Assembly: GCF_000247815.1 (NCBI RefSeq)
Contig: NC_021683.1
Span: 10,318,173-10,382,172 of the forward strand
Source of the DNA: Ficedula albicollis
Taxonomy: Eukaryota > Chordata > Aves > Passeriformes > Muscicapidae
Length of the DNA stretch: 64,000 nt
Reading direction: 5' to 3'
The stretch's first letter is position 1. Every line of letters begins with the position of its first letter. The notes under the pieces are model-generated. The model saw only the letters and a list, made by a program, of their open reading frames with translations, did no database searches and was not told the origin of the DNA. Of this stretch, positions 1-14,700 are shown one piece after another. The position numbers and the translations under genes are program-made.

Positions 1-97
1 AACACCAAGGTTGTGAGTTTGATCCCCATATGGACCATTCACTTGAGAGTTGGACTTGATCCTCCTGGGTCTCTTCCAACTCAGACTATTCTGTGAT
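1..97 (+). mobile_element. tRNA-Ile-derived SINE with CR1 3' tail (TguSINE1-like), 5' truncated by the window edge
   Basis: Bases 1-37 match the anticodon-stem to acceptor-stem half of a eukaryotic tRNA-Ile: aacaccaagg, then a T-arm with a B-box-like gagtttgatcc at 15-25, then an acceptor end tggacca at 31-37. Bases 38-97 then run into a CR1-type LINE tail: ttggacttgatcctcctggg followed by tcttccaactcagactattctgtgatg. A tRNA-Ile head fused to a CR1 tail is the known build of TguSINE1, a SINE described from zebra finch and other passerines. The T-arm and tail carry several substitutions relative to the tRNA and CR1 as I remember them, so this is an old, inactive copy. The 5' half (A box) lies outside the window. 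The family name is from memory; the tRNA and CR1 resemblance is seen directly. Confidence 0.82.
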
Positions 98-3000
98 GTT
101 ATTTAACAAGCAGGACAGCTTTAAAATTTTCATATTACTACACAATATCTGCAGCTATGCATGCATAAAAGCAGAAATCAGAGTTATAGTGACTTGTTTA
201 AAAAGCCAACTGGATAACAGAAGGTTATATTTAAAATTGGGATTTGAGTTAAGACCTTTTTTTTTGGTGTTTTACTTTGTGGAATGCAATAGTCATACAT
301 TTGGGGTGAAGCCTGAGAAGCCAAGTGGGGAAGCTGGCTGCCCAGTGAATAATCTCTCTAAAACCTACAGATTTATTTTTGTAGTGTGTTCCTCCTGCCA
401 AAGGACCTGGTGTAGACACCTATGGGATTAATCTCATTATTAAATTACTGAAATTTTCTTTACAATGGCAGAAAGAAGTTGTCTTTGGGTTGAGATGATC
501 AATATTTGGGTCTGAGGCTTATGTGCAAATCCACTCGCAGTAGTCGCTGTTGTGCTGTTGTCTGTGCCAGCTCACAAAAGGCAAAAGGACAATTTTTCTG
601 TTGTATGTGGCCTTTGTAAGTTCTTTATATTGGGACAAAGTAAAGGAGAGATGATGCTTCCCTGCTGCAAGTGTCTCAGTGACTGGAGCTATTGACTCTG
701 GTGGGAGAGATCCACATTCTGATGCTTGCTCTGGGTAGCTCAGAGCAGTGGTTGGACATGAGTTTCACAAGCTGAGATGAGTGATGTAACCAGCAGTGAT
801 GGAGCTTCTGTCTCTCTACAGAACCTTTGCTCTCGACTGAACTGATCTTTGATAAAGTTTAATCAAAACAAAAAACTATTCTGAACAAAGCCCATTAATA
901 AGATAAAATATTTGTGAATTATATTGGTTCAGTATTTTACAAGCAACAGAAAGGAATTTATAAAACACTTTGGGATCCTCCTCCAGGCAATCTAAACAAA
1001 TCTGTTGTGCTAGGACTGCAGGTGAAGAGGAGCTGACCTCTACCATCAGGCTTGGTGCTCTTCTGTGTATCTGGGCAAGAACAGTGGGTTCAAGGAGATT
1101 TTGTGAAAAAGGCATGGTGTGAAAAGTGAGGAATAAGGTCAGGGCTTGGTTTTTGTTACCACCTGCACTATCTGTAATGAGAAGTCAAACAAACACTGCT
1201 GTCCTCACACAGCAGGAGCCAGGGCAGGGTCTCTTGCCATGGTGTTGCTGTATTTACCTGTGTAACAGGACAAGTTTTCCCCTAAAGCAAAGAGGAGCTG
1301 TGCCTGGGCAGCACCAGCTTTTGGTGGTGTCTGGAGCTGTGGCTGAGCCTCCCCCACACCTGGTGTCAGCTCCCTGCCGTGGGTTCAGCATTCCTTCCTA
1401 GCAGTGGCTGCTTGCAGAGCACCCCGGGCTTGCGTCTCCTTGTAGCGCACGCTTCGAGTGTGCAGTTAATATCCAGCAGATACATGGGAAGGCAAGCAAG
1501 CTACCTTTCATCTCATGTTTGTAACACAGAAAACCTTCAATATTGAGAACAGATAGACTGGAAGGTAGGTTCACATCTCTCAGCAAGAGAGCTGTAACTT
1601 AAATCTAATACACCTGATCAAGGCTTTCTCTCTGCCTTGTAGGTATTTTAATACAAATGTGTCTTTCATTTGACTGATTGAAGGTCTCCAACCTGCAATA
1701 AATGAAACATCTGATCCCCTTGAATCCAAATCACTTTTTCTTTGATTTTCTTTTACTTCTATTTCTTCTTTCTTTGTTCTATGGCTAGAGTCGAATTTCC
1801 CTTTAGAAATTGAAAGAATGTGTGTGGGTTTTTCTGCTCCTCTTACAGTGAGCCTGTGCAAAGGTCGAGTGGCTAGTTGACTAGCATATTAAGACAGAAT
1901 TCATTTCACAGACAGTCTGTAGTGATGTGCTTTACATATCATTATCACGCTGAATTGAGGGAAACTGATTATACAAATTAGTTACTGTACATTATTCTCC
2001 AAAGCCTTTTATTTGCATAACCAATAGATTTTATGCAAAGAATATCCTGAAAAATTATACATGATCATGTATAGTTGAAAGAAAGTTGTTATTATACAGG
2101 TAGGAAAATAAGTAGATATTATTCACAATTTAAGTTTAAATTATTGTGTATCATAATATTGAGTGCACCAATTAGCTTATGCCAGATGTAGTCTTTAAAA
2201 TAAAATTCCTGTAAACACAATTGTGCTTGCAATCCAGAGTGCTGGGAGCTGCTGATTCCAATGTTCACTATAATTATGTCTTTGTATGAATCAATCAGTT
2301 TAAATATAGAGCGACAGTCTGTTAAAGCCATGACCTCCGTTGGGTTTATTTTTTACTTGGGTAGTCATGTCTCTTTCCAGATGTCAGTGACATAATTTGT
2401 ATGCTCAGCATTTCTTGTGCAGAGATATTTTTTTTGGGGGGGGAAGAGGAGGGGAGGAGAACCTTCAGAAGGAGATGGGAGTTGGAAATATTAAGCTGTA
2501 GAATCATTGAAAGTGTTGCTTTTAATCTGTAACTATAACCATGTTTGTAGAGAAGTGTTAACCCTCCTACACATGAACACACTTAGTCTTTGCACAGATA
2601 TTGCGCTGGGTATTAAAATGTATGTCAGCCTGGAGAACAAAGAGCACGTGACGTTATGGACTGAATTCACAGTTACAATAAAAGCAGCAATGAAAATTCA
2701 ATAAGGGGACTGGAACCAGCAGTGTCTTTGTAGTTTTTATCTCTGCTAGGGTTTCCAGAGGAGCTGTTAGTGATTAGGGCCTCATCCTGTGCCTGCTGGC
2801 GAGCGGCGCTCGCTGCCGTGCGCAGCACTGGGAGCTCAGCTCAGCTCAGCTCCCCACGGCCCGGGCTCAGCAGGGCAGGGCGCACCCACAAGGCACAGGA
2901 AGCAGAGGAGACCAGTCAACCCGAGCTCAGTTTGCCATTGTAGAACTTTCTAGGGACTGGAAACGTGCAGCCACATCCAGTTGGCAGAGGAGATGAAACG

Positions 3001-6000
3001 CTGATGTGCGCTGCGTATGAAATCTGGACTTTATGGCTAGTAGGTCCCCAATGTAAAACTTCTAAAAATAAGTCCTTAAAACTGTTGCAGCCCTTTTCAC
3101 CATTTCATTTCCTCTACATTTCTGTGTTTGCAGTAAACACATCTTTGATGCTAAAACTGGAAGTGTTTTATGTGCTCATTTTTCGGAAGGGAGACACTCA
3201 CCTGACTTTAACTTCAATGGAATAAGATTGTATTAAAAACACCAATACTTTGCTCTGACAAGATGCTTGGATGCAAAATGTCTGATGCATTTCAGAAATG
3301 TTTCTTTTTCAGTGAAAATTCAGGTTTATTTTATGAATCACAAAATTCTGGTTTTGAAGAATAATTATATAGAACATTCCATGTTGTATAAAGTGTTTAT
3401 TTACACTTTAATTAGAAGGAATTATTTTATTTAAATATAACCTGTTTTAATTGCATTCTTTTTGCACCTATAAACTTTAATAGCTGTAGTCGCTGATATT
3501 GTTTTGGGAGTTTGTGAGATTACATATGTAATGTATGTAGTAACGGAGTTTCAAGGGAGCTGCATTTCTATTTCTTTTTAAAAAACTTTAGAAATAATGA
3601 TTGAACTTTCAGCCTTTCCTTTGTATTTTTTCTTTGGATTAGTTTCAAGCATGAGTGAAAGCCAGCAATTGTGAGGTAGCAAGGATTTGACATTTTCTCA
3701 TGTACCCTGCATATTATTTGCAGTAAGATTAGCATCAGAAGAGCTGACTTAGATCAGTTGTCTTTGCTTATGCACACCCTATGTTTCTCAGATTTTTGGA
3801 GGGTTTTTGGGGGGATGGGGTGTGTGTGTGGTGATATTTAGTTTCCCCATCCAAGCATACTGGATCAGCTCTAGCTGGGTGTTTGTGTCAGAGGACTTGC
3901 CAGGTGGAGGATAAAGTGAAAGCAAAGAAGGCAATGTAAGAAATTAGACATTGGAATGGGTACAAAGGAGAACCCGTGTTCATGTTCATCCTGAAATGAG
4001 CTGCTAAAGCAACATGGACCTGTCTGGATAGAAGAGGCTGCTTAAACTCAAGACCTAAATTATTTAATTATAGTTGTCCCCAGCCAGACGTAAATTTTGT
4101 CTCCAGTGACACATGCACACACTTAAAACCAATGAAAGCTGGAGATGTGAGAGACCAGGTTTTGTGCTTTAGCTTTTGTTTCTGTTAGCACAGAGTTCCC
4201 CTGAAACACATCTGGGTAAGTTAAACCCATCACCCTTGTGACAGGAGCACTCGCATAAGTAGCCATAATGTATTGGTTCTTGCAAAATATTTAAAGAATC
4301 TGGCCTTTGGCTAGTAGTATTTTTCAGATGATGCTTTGCTTTTAGCAGTATAAGAAAAGTTACATTTTTGCCCTGAATAGTAGATTTATTTTGAAATTAA
4401 GTAAATGGCAGAGCTGCAGCTCTCTTCCTCTCCTGCATAAAACCTCTTTTAAGTTCAAAGTGTTCAGATACATAACTCTAAGCTCTCTCTTCCTGATGCT
4501 CAGTGGGCTACCTTGCTTTTTTTAAAATTCATGCCAGGGTCTCAGAGCAGTGCTGGCAACCTCAACGAAAGTAACTGCTGCTTTTATTTCCCCATGTCTT
4601 TGGTTCTCTTTTAAGGTCTCAAAAGACCACACAAACCAGCTGACAGAGCAGGAAGAGAGATGAAAGATGGAGATGGTAATTTTCAAAAAGAAATTGTGTT
4701 GCAACCGATGAGTTCTTTATGACTTCTACTTAAAAGCATAAATCAGCCCAGGTTCAATTAAAATTGCATCTGAATTGAACTAAATGAGCTTTTCCTGGTT
4801 TAGAGTTTCCTTATGAAAGTTTTGTACATCTCTGAATAGCAATCACAAGATCTCAGGAAGCTTAAACCATGAAAGCTCTGAGGAGGATTTTAATGCCTAG
4901 TCTCGACTCCTACCTCCCCACCCTATAATTTTTCTAATGTTGAAGGCTAAATTCTTTATGAAATACAAGTATAAACAGTGCTTAAATAATTACTGTGTTT
5001 TCTCTCAACATTTCCTTATTTATTCCTGCTGCCTTTGTGTTTTAAAATTAATTGAGTTTTTGTTTGGCTTTTCAATAACTTACAAAACCCCCCTAGATCT
5101 CAAGCATGATTGCAGGTATATTTAAAAGGTTAATTTTAGAGCAATTAGCAAACTCCCTTCACCAGAAGTGAAGTAGCAGAGGCTGGACAGGCCCAGATTT
5201 TGCATTCAGTGAACTCTCACGTTGTATGACATGTTTCCATCATCTTGACTTGACTGAGGTTTACTTGAATTAAAAGGTAGAGGATTGGCAACATGTTTTT
5301 GGTGGACATGTCATACTCAACCAAGACTGTCTTTTTAGAGAGGGGTAAGAAAAGAAGGTCACTGAAATCAAATCTTCAGTATGAAATACATGAGTCTGAG
5401 AAAATCCTTCCAGTTTCTGCTGAAATGAGTAATTTCAGAGAAGTCATCCAGCACTCAGGTCCTTTAAATCAACCAACAAAATCTTTCTTTATAGAGGAAT
5501 AATCACATGGAATATTTGTTTCATTGCAAAGCTTCTGAAACCGTTGCCTGCCAATGGAAGCACATTGGCTCCTTTCATACTTCTTGCAAATCCAGTTTAC
5601 AGAAAAATCCAGCCACCCAGAACTCAGCTAGAAGGGGCTGGTGTAACGTGAAGGCATTTTTTGAGCCAGAGACACTTTATAAAGAAAAAAAATCTTGCTT
5701 GACATAGACCAAAAGGGACAGTAAGTGGAGCACCTGCCTGACAGGCTCTCAAGCAGTACGACTGCTGTCCAGCCCCCATGCCATTCTCTCCTGACCCCTC
5801 AGGAATTCCTTTGATCTCCCATGGAGACATCAGCCTCCCAGGCTGTCATCACCCCCCGGAGGTGCTGGCCTGCCCAGGTACAGGTACAGGTGCTCTGGCC
5901 ATCCCCAGGTGCTCCAGAAGCTGCTGCTCTGTGAGGCTGAAACATTCAGTGGAACAGCTGTGAATGGTGGGTTAAATATTTAAAAACTTAAAAAAGGAGG

Positions 6001-9000
6001 AGAAGCTACAGCATTTTCGTAAACAGCCTCTTTCTTCTTGTAATGCTGCTCACTAAATTAATTTGGCACTGTTTTTGCTTATTTTTGAACATCACAATTT
6101 CACCAGGCAATTGTGTCTGTGCCTTGTTGCTAAGACTTCTCATCTGGAGAGCAAGGCTCCTGTTGTGGTCTTCAATCTCTATGTGAGTGACTGTGCTGGC
6201 TCACAAAGCACAAGCTGAAACCCTTACAGAGGTTTTATGTAAAATCCTTGGTTATGAGAGTTATTCACCTCCCTGTTTTCCACACTGACAATTCTGCCAG
6301 GTTGTTGTAACTCTGAGGAGTTCCACCGATTTCACAGGGACTGTAGTAGTTTGCACTGTGGATGAGGTTTCAAAGCATAATGAAAGCACTTATGAATCTG
6401 TTTTATTTCATGTAGCAGCGGAGTAGGAGAGCCTGAAAAGCAGCCTCCCAGATGAGCAGGTGGCAGCTTTCAAATGAAGGGTAAAAAATTCTTAAGGACA
6501 CCCTAATTTGATGGCTTGTCATGACCTGGTTCACAGACGCCACTGAGCATCAGCAGTGTTTGAGTGCTGGCTCCTCCAGGACCCTTTGGAAGTCTCACTC
6601 CATACAGGAGGGTTGGGATCCATATGGCAAAATCAAAGCCTGGCCAGATGTAGCAGGAATTTGTATGCTACTACCCTGATTCCTTGTATCAATAAAGAGA
6701 TGTTTTTGTAAAATCCGAACAAACTACAGTTCCACTGGAATGTGGCAATTTTCAGCTCGGTTGTGCTGGTGGCACAGAGCCCAGAGCCTCGAGCAGCCGT
6801 GGAGGTGACACCTTCAGGAGCACAGCCTGCAGCCAGCTGGGGAAGGGAGAGCCCCTTGTCCTCACCCCACTTCGGACTGAATTGTGCCTCTTGATAAACA
6901 AGGAGGGCAGTGCAACTCTGCCCAACTGAGTTAAGTTGCATAAGATCTGCTTTTTTAATATTTTCCCCCTGGCGTGAAGAGGGTGTTTAAAAAAAAAAAA
7001 AAAAGAATCCTGCAAAACCACATTTTAAAAGCTTTTGAATTGTGTTTTTTGACCTTTTTAATTTGCCGGTTTTTTGTACTGCAAATATATAATTTATTTT
7101 GGGCAGTTAGGACAGGAAACAAATTCAAATCTCTTCCTTCTGTAAGTATATTAAGAGGCAATGTCACAAATCTGCCAATTTGCTAAAGGAGATTTAATTG
7201 ATGCTTTTAAAAAATGCCATTTTTATGAAAATAACAGTTTTCATCAAGCCAACCAACCCACAGTATTCTGACACTTTTGAAATAGCTTTTCTGCCTAGTT
7301 TTGTCACAAGGAAAAGGAAAGATATTTGAAAATCCCTCTATTCTGGCCCCTCTTAAAGTCCTGCTTACTGCTCAGCACAGCCTCAGAAATTAGGCAGCGG
7401 TGAGAAATGGATCACACCAGAATGATGCATTCCTTTAGTAAATGGACTGAAAATAAAGTGGGAGTGCAGTGTTTTGCTTGTAATATGTTGATGAACCTGT
7501 CAGAGCAAAGACAAAGCGCTCTGACTTCTCTGCCTGTTGGAGCACAGCAGCCAGGACTGTAACTGAGACATCACAGGACAGGTGCTTTGAAAATTACAGA
7601 ATTTAAGGAAAGGATCATGTGGCTTTCCTCTATGATCAAGAGGTTGAGCCTTGGAGATTTCAACACCCTACATTCCTCTTTGCTCCCTGATTGTGTGTCT
7701 TTTATGTTAATAAATAATCCTGTAGATTTGAAATGGCTTTTTACATAAGTAATTCATTTCTGTGCCTGCAAATCAGCAAAAGTCTAATTTAAACCTTTTA
7801 AAGGTTATTCTATTCAGAAGTGTTTCACCCTATTGCACATAAACAGTGCTAATCACTGTGATTCACAGGCATGAAAGGTGCAGAATCATCTCCCACCTCT
7901 CAAAAACCTTTAATTTTTAGTAAAAAGCCCCACAGCTATAAGCAAGACTAGTGGTTCTGCAGAATCTGGGAGCTGCATTGCTTCTGCCTTTGTCCTTTGA
8001 TTTTTTAAAAATGTTTTATAGATATTAAATAAATCAAGAATACTGTATAAATTCTAAGCTACGGAGAGGATTTAAAATCTTTTCAGAACTGGGCCTTAAG
8101 TATTACCTGGAGGTCTGTAAATACCTGCAGTGGTTTACTGCTGCTAATGCTGTAATTACATTTCAGTGTTGACTCACACTTATGCTTTTTTGTGTTTGTG
8201 TTCAGCAGTACAGTTCATTTGAAAAGTGCATAAAATATAAATATCCAAACTTCAAAGATGCTGTAGTGGAGGTAAATTGCCAAATGTTCTGTGATTTTCT
8301 CGATAGTTTTATGATAACATAAAGCCAGTGTTTCATCAAAGAAATTTCTTTCTTTGAGAAGGATTGCACCAACTAGATATAAATTATAAATCATGTTCTG
8401 TTTTACATGTGAAATGGGAGCTCTGAAGTGTATCACACTTGAGCAGATGGAGGCTAGGTGTTTTCATGTTTTACTGAGCCTGCTTTGTTTGTGATGCCAT
8501 TTCCCCTATAACCTAGCCTTAAATTCCTTTGCATAGGGGCAAGAAACTATCAGCATGTAAATGCAATTATGGACAAGTGTTACTGGGGACAATGAGAAAA
8601 TCATCAGTAAGACACTGCACCCCCAAAAGCTCGAGTGACATTTGTAACACACAAATAATTAGCTAATTGAGCAGCTGTTTAGGTTTCATGACATCAGAGA
8701 TTTTATTTAACAAAATGAATGATCAAAACAAGTGAATTTAAAAATGCTAAATATATTTATTTAGATAGCCAAAGCTGTTTTTGGCTTTATTAATTCTAGG
8801 AGCATGGCTGAGTATTGATACAATTTAGAAAACTGGAAGGAGATGTCTTTGAAGGATGTTGCCTAAATTACAGCGTTTGTTCATTATTGTTAATAAGCAC
8901 CATTTTATTGTGTTTACAAATTGCAAATTGAGCTAAGATTTCTCATTCCTTTGACAGCACCTTCACTACCAGGTAATAATATTTAAATCAAATGACATTT

Positions 9001-10880
9001 GAATGAAAAAAATCCCTGTCTCTGTGTGCTTGCAAACTGCTTTTAAGAATGAGTGGGAAAGGCAGTGGAGGGAAGGGACAAGTTTTGCAGGGCAGAGAGG
9101 AGAAAAGGAATCTCTGTGTGTGTTACACAGGCAGAGATGAAAGCAAAACAACCCAGAAGCACCTTTTAGCCAAGGAAATGACTGATGTGGGCTCTGTAGA
9201 CTTAGCTCAAACCAGCTGTAAACCCGGGATTTCTGTCATTGTTATTGACCAGACTTTGAACACTTTTATCAGCTGCATGTGTTAATAGCTTGTTAATGAT
9301 TGATGCTGAGATCTTTTATGGCACCGGATGGAAGTGAGAAATAAGTGCATGATTTCGAGGTGACTTTTGCAGTCACAATCTTTGAGTAGCGCTCTTTGCA
9401 GAATTTCAGCTATGCTTTAAAACATTTATGCCTGCCAAGATTAGATAGGTTACACAGCAACTCAGGACAGCACAGAACTGCCCGGGCTGGGCTGTGCATT
9501 CAGCCCTACACCGAGCAGGAAAAATATAGCAACCCTCAAAATGGAAAATTAAATTTTAGAAGGTGATGCAGTTCTGGCAGAGTGTATAGAAGAAGGGTAA
9601 AATGTCTAGGTGGCTTGTGAGGCAGATAAATGCCAGGTTTGCTGAAGCGAGCACCTTAGCACAATGCATTTCCCAGAACTTCACCCAGCTCATCTCCCCA
9701 TCAGCTGCACTGAGCCTTTCTGTGCTGGTAGTTCATTCTGTGTGGTTATGTACCTCACATGTAACCACACTCCTTCTCTGCCAAGTAAACTAAATCGACA
9801 GGAATCTGGAAACACTGAGTACTTGGTTCAGGAAAGCAGAGAAAATGTGTAGGTGTCTGTAAAATTTAACGTGCATTTTTTTTCTTCTGTTCACATTATT
9901 CCTTTTTACCATTACTGCTTGCCTGTCATAAATCCAATTAGTGAGCTTTCTACATTGCAATAAACTGCATTTCAGGAAGACAATTTGTTTTGTGAGCAAA
10001 GCCTTTTTCCTAAAACACGACTGTAATTTTCTGGTTTTTCACTGCTTCACAAAGCTCTTAAATAAAAGCAAAATAAGCTATAGCACTGCATTTACTGTAA
10101 TGTTCCCTCCTTCTGCAAAATGTTTTTTTTCCATTTCCAAGCAATTTTGTTCAAGTAAAAAAATTTTTATAAGGATGAAACAAACAGAGATAATAAAAAC
10201 AAAATATAAATGTGAAATAGATGCATAGATCCAGCCCAGAATAAGCAAAAACTTAATTACTGGTGCAGTTGCAGTTGTGTAAGATGGGAAAGATCCAGGT
10301 TGAAGTCCCTGGTCTGAATCAAGGATTCAAGGATTTAAACCCAGATTTGTCAAACTTTGAACAACTGTTCTAACTGCTACCAATTGTCAAACCTAGAAAG
10401 CACATGACAAAAGAAATTCAGTTGTATACCTAAGAAAACTCTCCTGTGAAGGGGGTTGTCAGAACTGCTATGTTCTTGTGAAAGTTATATTTCCTGCAAA
10501 TAGATATATTCTGGAAAAAATATTTTGTTGAGCTATTTATTTTCCTTTGCTTTGACCAAGTGAATTTTGACTCATAATACACCAGAGACTTAAATGCTTA
10601 CACTGGTTTCTCCAGCCTGAATTAACTCTCCATGTTCCAAATGGCACAGAGCCTAAACACAATCAGAAAAATATTATGAACCTTTCAAGATAGCTTTGGG
10701 ATAGAGCAGCATTTGCTTCTGACTGTCATCCTGAATGTGGGTTAATTTTTATTTTTTTTTTGCAGTATTGTGATAATGAGTAATTCTAGGAATTGGGAAC
10801 CCTGCTGTAATATGTAAATGACACTGGTGAATTGTCTCTGGTCACTGTGTCCCTTATTCTCATTATTTATTCATGCTGCC
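98..10880 (+). other. Intergenic DNA, no gene seen
   Basis: AT-rich noncoding sequence. Open frames here are short (mostly under 110 codons), start at random methionines and show no recognisable domain. It contains only simple-sequence scraps: an (AGCTC) repeat of four units near 2,832-2,852, a T8G8 run at about 2,427-2,442, a G/T-rich patch near 3,795-3,830, a triplicated caggta unit near 5,874-5,890 and an A-run near 6,988-7,003. Low CpG content and long AT-rich stretches suggest possible regulatory DNA, but nothing specific can be called. Confidence 0.6.
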
Positions 10881-10902
10881 TTTTTTTTTTTTTTTTTTTT
10901 TT
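10881..10902 (+). repeat. T22 homopolymer at left edge of gap 1
   Basis: Twenty-two T followed by cccac. The same T-run plus ccca reappears on the far side of the C tract (11,758-11,782), so the two copies are probably one locus read from both contig ends. Confidence 0.8.
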
Positions 10903-10905
10903 CCC

Positions 10906-11757
<852 letters not shown>

Positions 11758-11778
11758 TTTTTTTTTTTTTTTTTTTTT
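11758..11778 (+). repeat. T21 homopolymer at right edge of gap 1
   Basis: Twenty-one T followed by cccagaaataac. It duplicates the left flank of the gap (T22 ccca). Confidence 0.8.
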
Positions 11779-11782
11779 CCCA

Positions 11783-14700
11783 GAAATAACAAATTAAATC
11801 TTAGGAGACTTGAGAGTTCAAAGGTTTGGTCATTAGTCTTTGCTAAGTCCAGCTCAGAAGAGCTTAGAACAGGAAACACTATTAAATTGAGCATTTCAGC
11901 ATTTCACTGAGCCTAAATTCAGACAGCACTACCACTTTACTCAAAGGATGGTACAAAAGCCTATTTTATGATAAAGAAACTGATTTTTTTTTCATATCAA
12001 TCCATTATGAGCAGTTCATTCTGGTTTCAGAGACATTAGTGGGTTTAGATATTCCTTTTTGTAGAATAAAAACCAGCAGAAAACCTTGATGAGTTTTCTG
12101 ACTGCATCCACATCCCATATACGCTTTCCTGACTGGCTCATTGCAGACCAGAGTTCTTACAAATGAGATCAAGGCTGCAGGGGAGTGATTTCTATTAGCA
12201 AATTAAGAAATGGTGGCTTTGAATAGATAGTAGTCATCATGAAAGTACCAACTCTTACTGTAATGTAGCATCAAGGAACAATGGCTCCTTTTTTAAAGGA
12301 GATTTCTGTAAGTGCTGTTAACAAATGCTGACTCTGTAGCAGGAACTACTGTAGAACATGTACAAATACAAGAGAGGCAGAAGTGGCCAAGAACTTCCTA
12401 TTTGTTTTCAAAACTGTATTCTTTTTGCACAGTCTTTAAAAAACCTATAAGCAGCAGTGATGCTTCAGCAATGCTCAGAGAGGCTGAGTGCAGCCCAGCA
12501 AAGCCTGTCCACCTGCCTGCCTGGGCAGATGCTGGAAGAGCCATGTGCAGCACAGTGCCTGCTCTGATGGCACCCCCAGCACCCCCACATCATCTCCTGC
12601 CTGTCATTTATTCTGCAGTTAATGCTCCAGGAAATTAAAAAGGTGGGTCACATTTGGGTGACATAAGCAATCACTGTGGGTGATCCTATGCAAGTTCTGC
12701 TGAAAACAGAGATGCTTCTCCTTTGCCACAACATCTTTTACATCACCGTATCTTGTTATATTTTACCAAAATGTATAAAATCCATGTTTCATGTGATAAT
12801 TTCAGGGTACATACCAATTCTCTTTGCTTGCTATGAATAGAAAAACTTTTTTAGGAGTTTATTCTCCTGTATTGGGAGGGCAATGAGAAGTATGCTTCCT
12901 GAACTTGGGTGTCAGCTGCAGTGGAGGGAATTGGAAATTTGGTCTAGTGCTGCAGGAGCTGCAGGCACAGCAGAGTCAGTGCCATGTGGTGGTGAGGGCA
13001 CCTGGAGAAAGCCTGACTCCAGCCTTGCAGAGAATCCCTGCTCCTTTTGCTTGGGTCTTACCTGGGAAATCCCACTCCAGGGAACTGTGTGTCTGCATTT
13101 GTGAATATAGAGCAGTGGTTCACCCAGCTGGCCCAGCAAAGCAGAAGTGGCAGCAGTTCAGGATTCCCAGAGGCTGGGGAGGGAGGGAGGGAGCTCCTTT
13201 CCCTGTGCCCAGTGAGCGGTCTGCCCTGGCCCCAGGGTGGTGCAGGGCTTGTGTGACTGTCACCACACAGTTTGTCAGGAGATGCACACTGGGAGTGACA
13301 AACATTCTGCAGGAGTATTTGCAGTGAGCCAGCAGGTGCTGGTTTGATAAAACAGTGCTGTAGCTAGGGTGAATTTTGGTTTTTTTTTTATAAATTTATG
13401 ATGGCAGAGAAAAAGTCCAGAGCCATCAGAGAAACAATTTGCCATAAGTTATTTTTAACTACTAATAAAAAAATTGTGAGTTTATTAGGCCATTAAAATA
13501 TTTTCATTTTAAGAATGTGTGAATTCACTGGGACTCTGTTTTTCCCAGATTTGCTGAGAGGAAACTGATAGGAGAGCTTTGAAATAAAGATAGAAGGTGT
13601 CGCTGATGAGCCAGCAAATCTCCTTAAAAGCTGAGACAGTTTTTTTCCAGTAGTCCATCTTAACCTTTCAAAAAATATTTTTATTAATTTAAACTTTATA
13701 AGAATTGAGGTTATTGTTTGATTTATCTTGAGGGCGATGCTCTCAGAATGTTGAAAAGTTTAATATGTATTGAAATGATAACACTGAAAGATTTTTTGGA
13801 CTTCAACAAAAGAGCTGTTTAAAAAATAAACTCTACAGGTATCACTGTGTCTAAAGCAGAAAAAAATATTTTTTATTGTTGCAGGACCATTATTAAGTAT
13901 CCTGAATTTGACTTATAGGCAAAAAACACCAACCAGAAAAGTAAAGGGGAAAAAAAAGTATTTTTATTCCATAAAAGTAACAGAGCAAAAGGAAGAGAAC
14001 ATGGCCACACACTCAGCGGTAAGAAAATATTGCCCCAGTGATAGGCTTGCTTGTGAAAATGGTCCATGAATGTTTTCATGGTTGTGAGACTTTTTTTTTT
14101 TTACTATAGTCATGCAAGCTGTGTGTTGCCAAGCTCCTGCTGAGCAACAGAGGAGGAATTACTGGAGCTCCATTCACAGTTTCAAAACTGTTTTGCATTA
14201 ATGGACAGCCTGAACTGGATTTGGGTTAGGTTTCACTCTGAGCTGTGGCTCTCTCTCTCCACCCCCAAAAATAATAATAATAATTACAAAAGTATGAGGC
14301 AGGACTAGCGTCTCCACCTCCTGTTCATAACCCAGCAAACCAAATATTATTGCACACATTATTGAAGGGGTGAGGAAAGTTAGAGGTCATGAACTGAGCT
14401 GGATGAATAGCTGGAGGTCAGATCAATCACAGCCCTGTATTTCATGGCTGAGGCTTCAGCCCATAGAGACTGGGCTGGTTAAACTGCCTTCTACCCACTG
14501 ATCACATATTCTCATTTAAACCACAAATTAAACAGCTAAAAAGTACGTAAACCAAAGGATTCTTCAGTGTTTAGTAGACAAATAACTAACATATTACTTT
14601 TTCCCTTTTATTAGTGTATGGGGAGGAGTGGAAGCAAGGGAAGACATAGACATGAAGGAGGGTGTAGTGTTTGGAAACGAGGCAGAATTCAGAGCAAAAT

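Noticed and set aside
3795..3830. Possible G-quadruplex (ggg, gggggg, gggg, then gtgtgtgtgg)
   Set aside because: Only three clear G runs of three or more with uneven loops; weak.
12882..13327. Cluster of 60-140 codon frames near a GC-richer patch
   Set aside because: Frames overlap on both strands and in several phases, and none looks like a known protein or exon.
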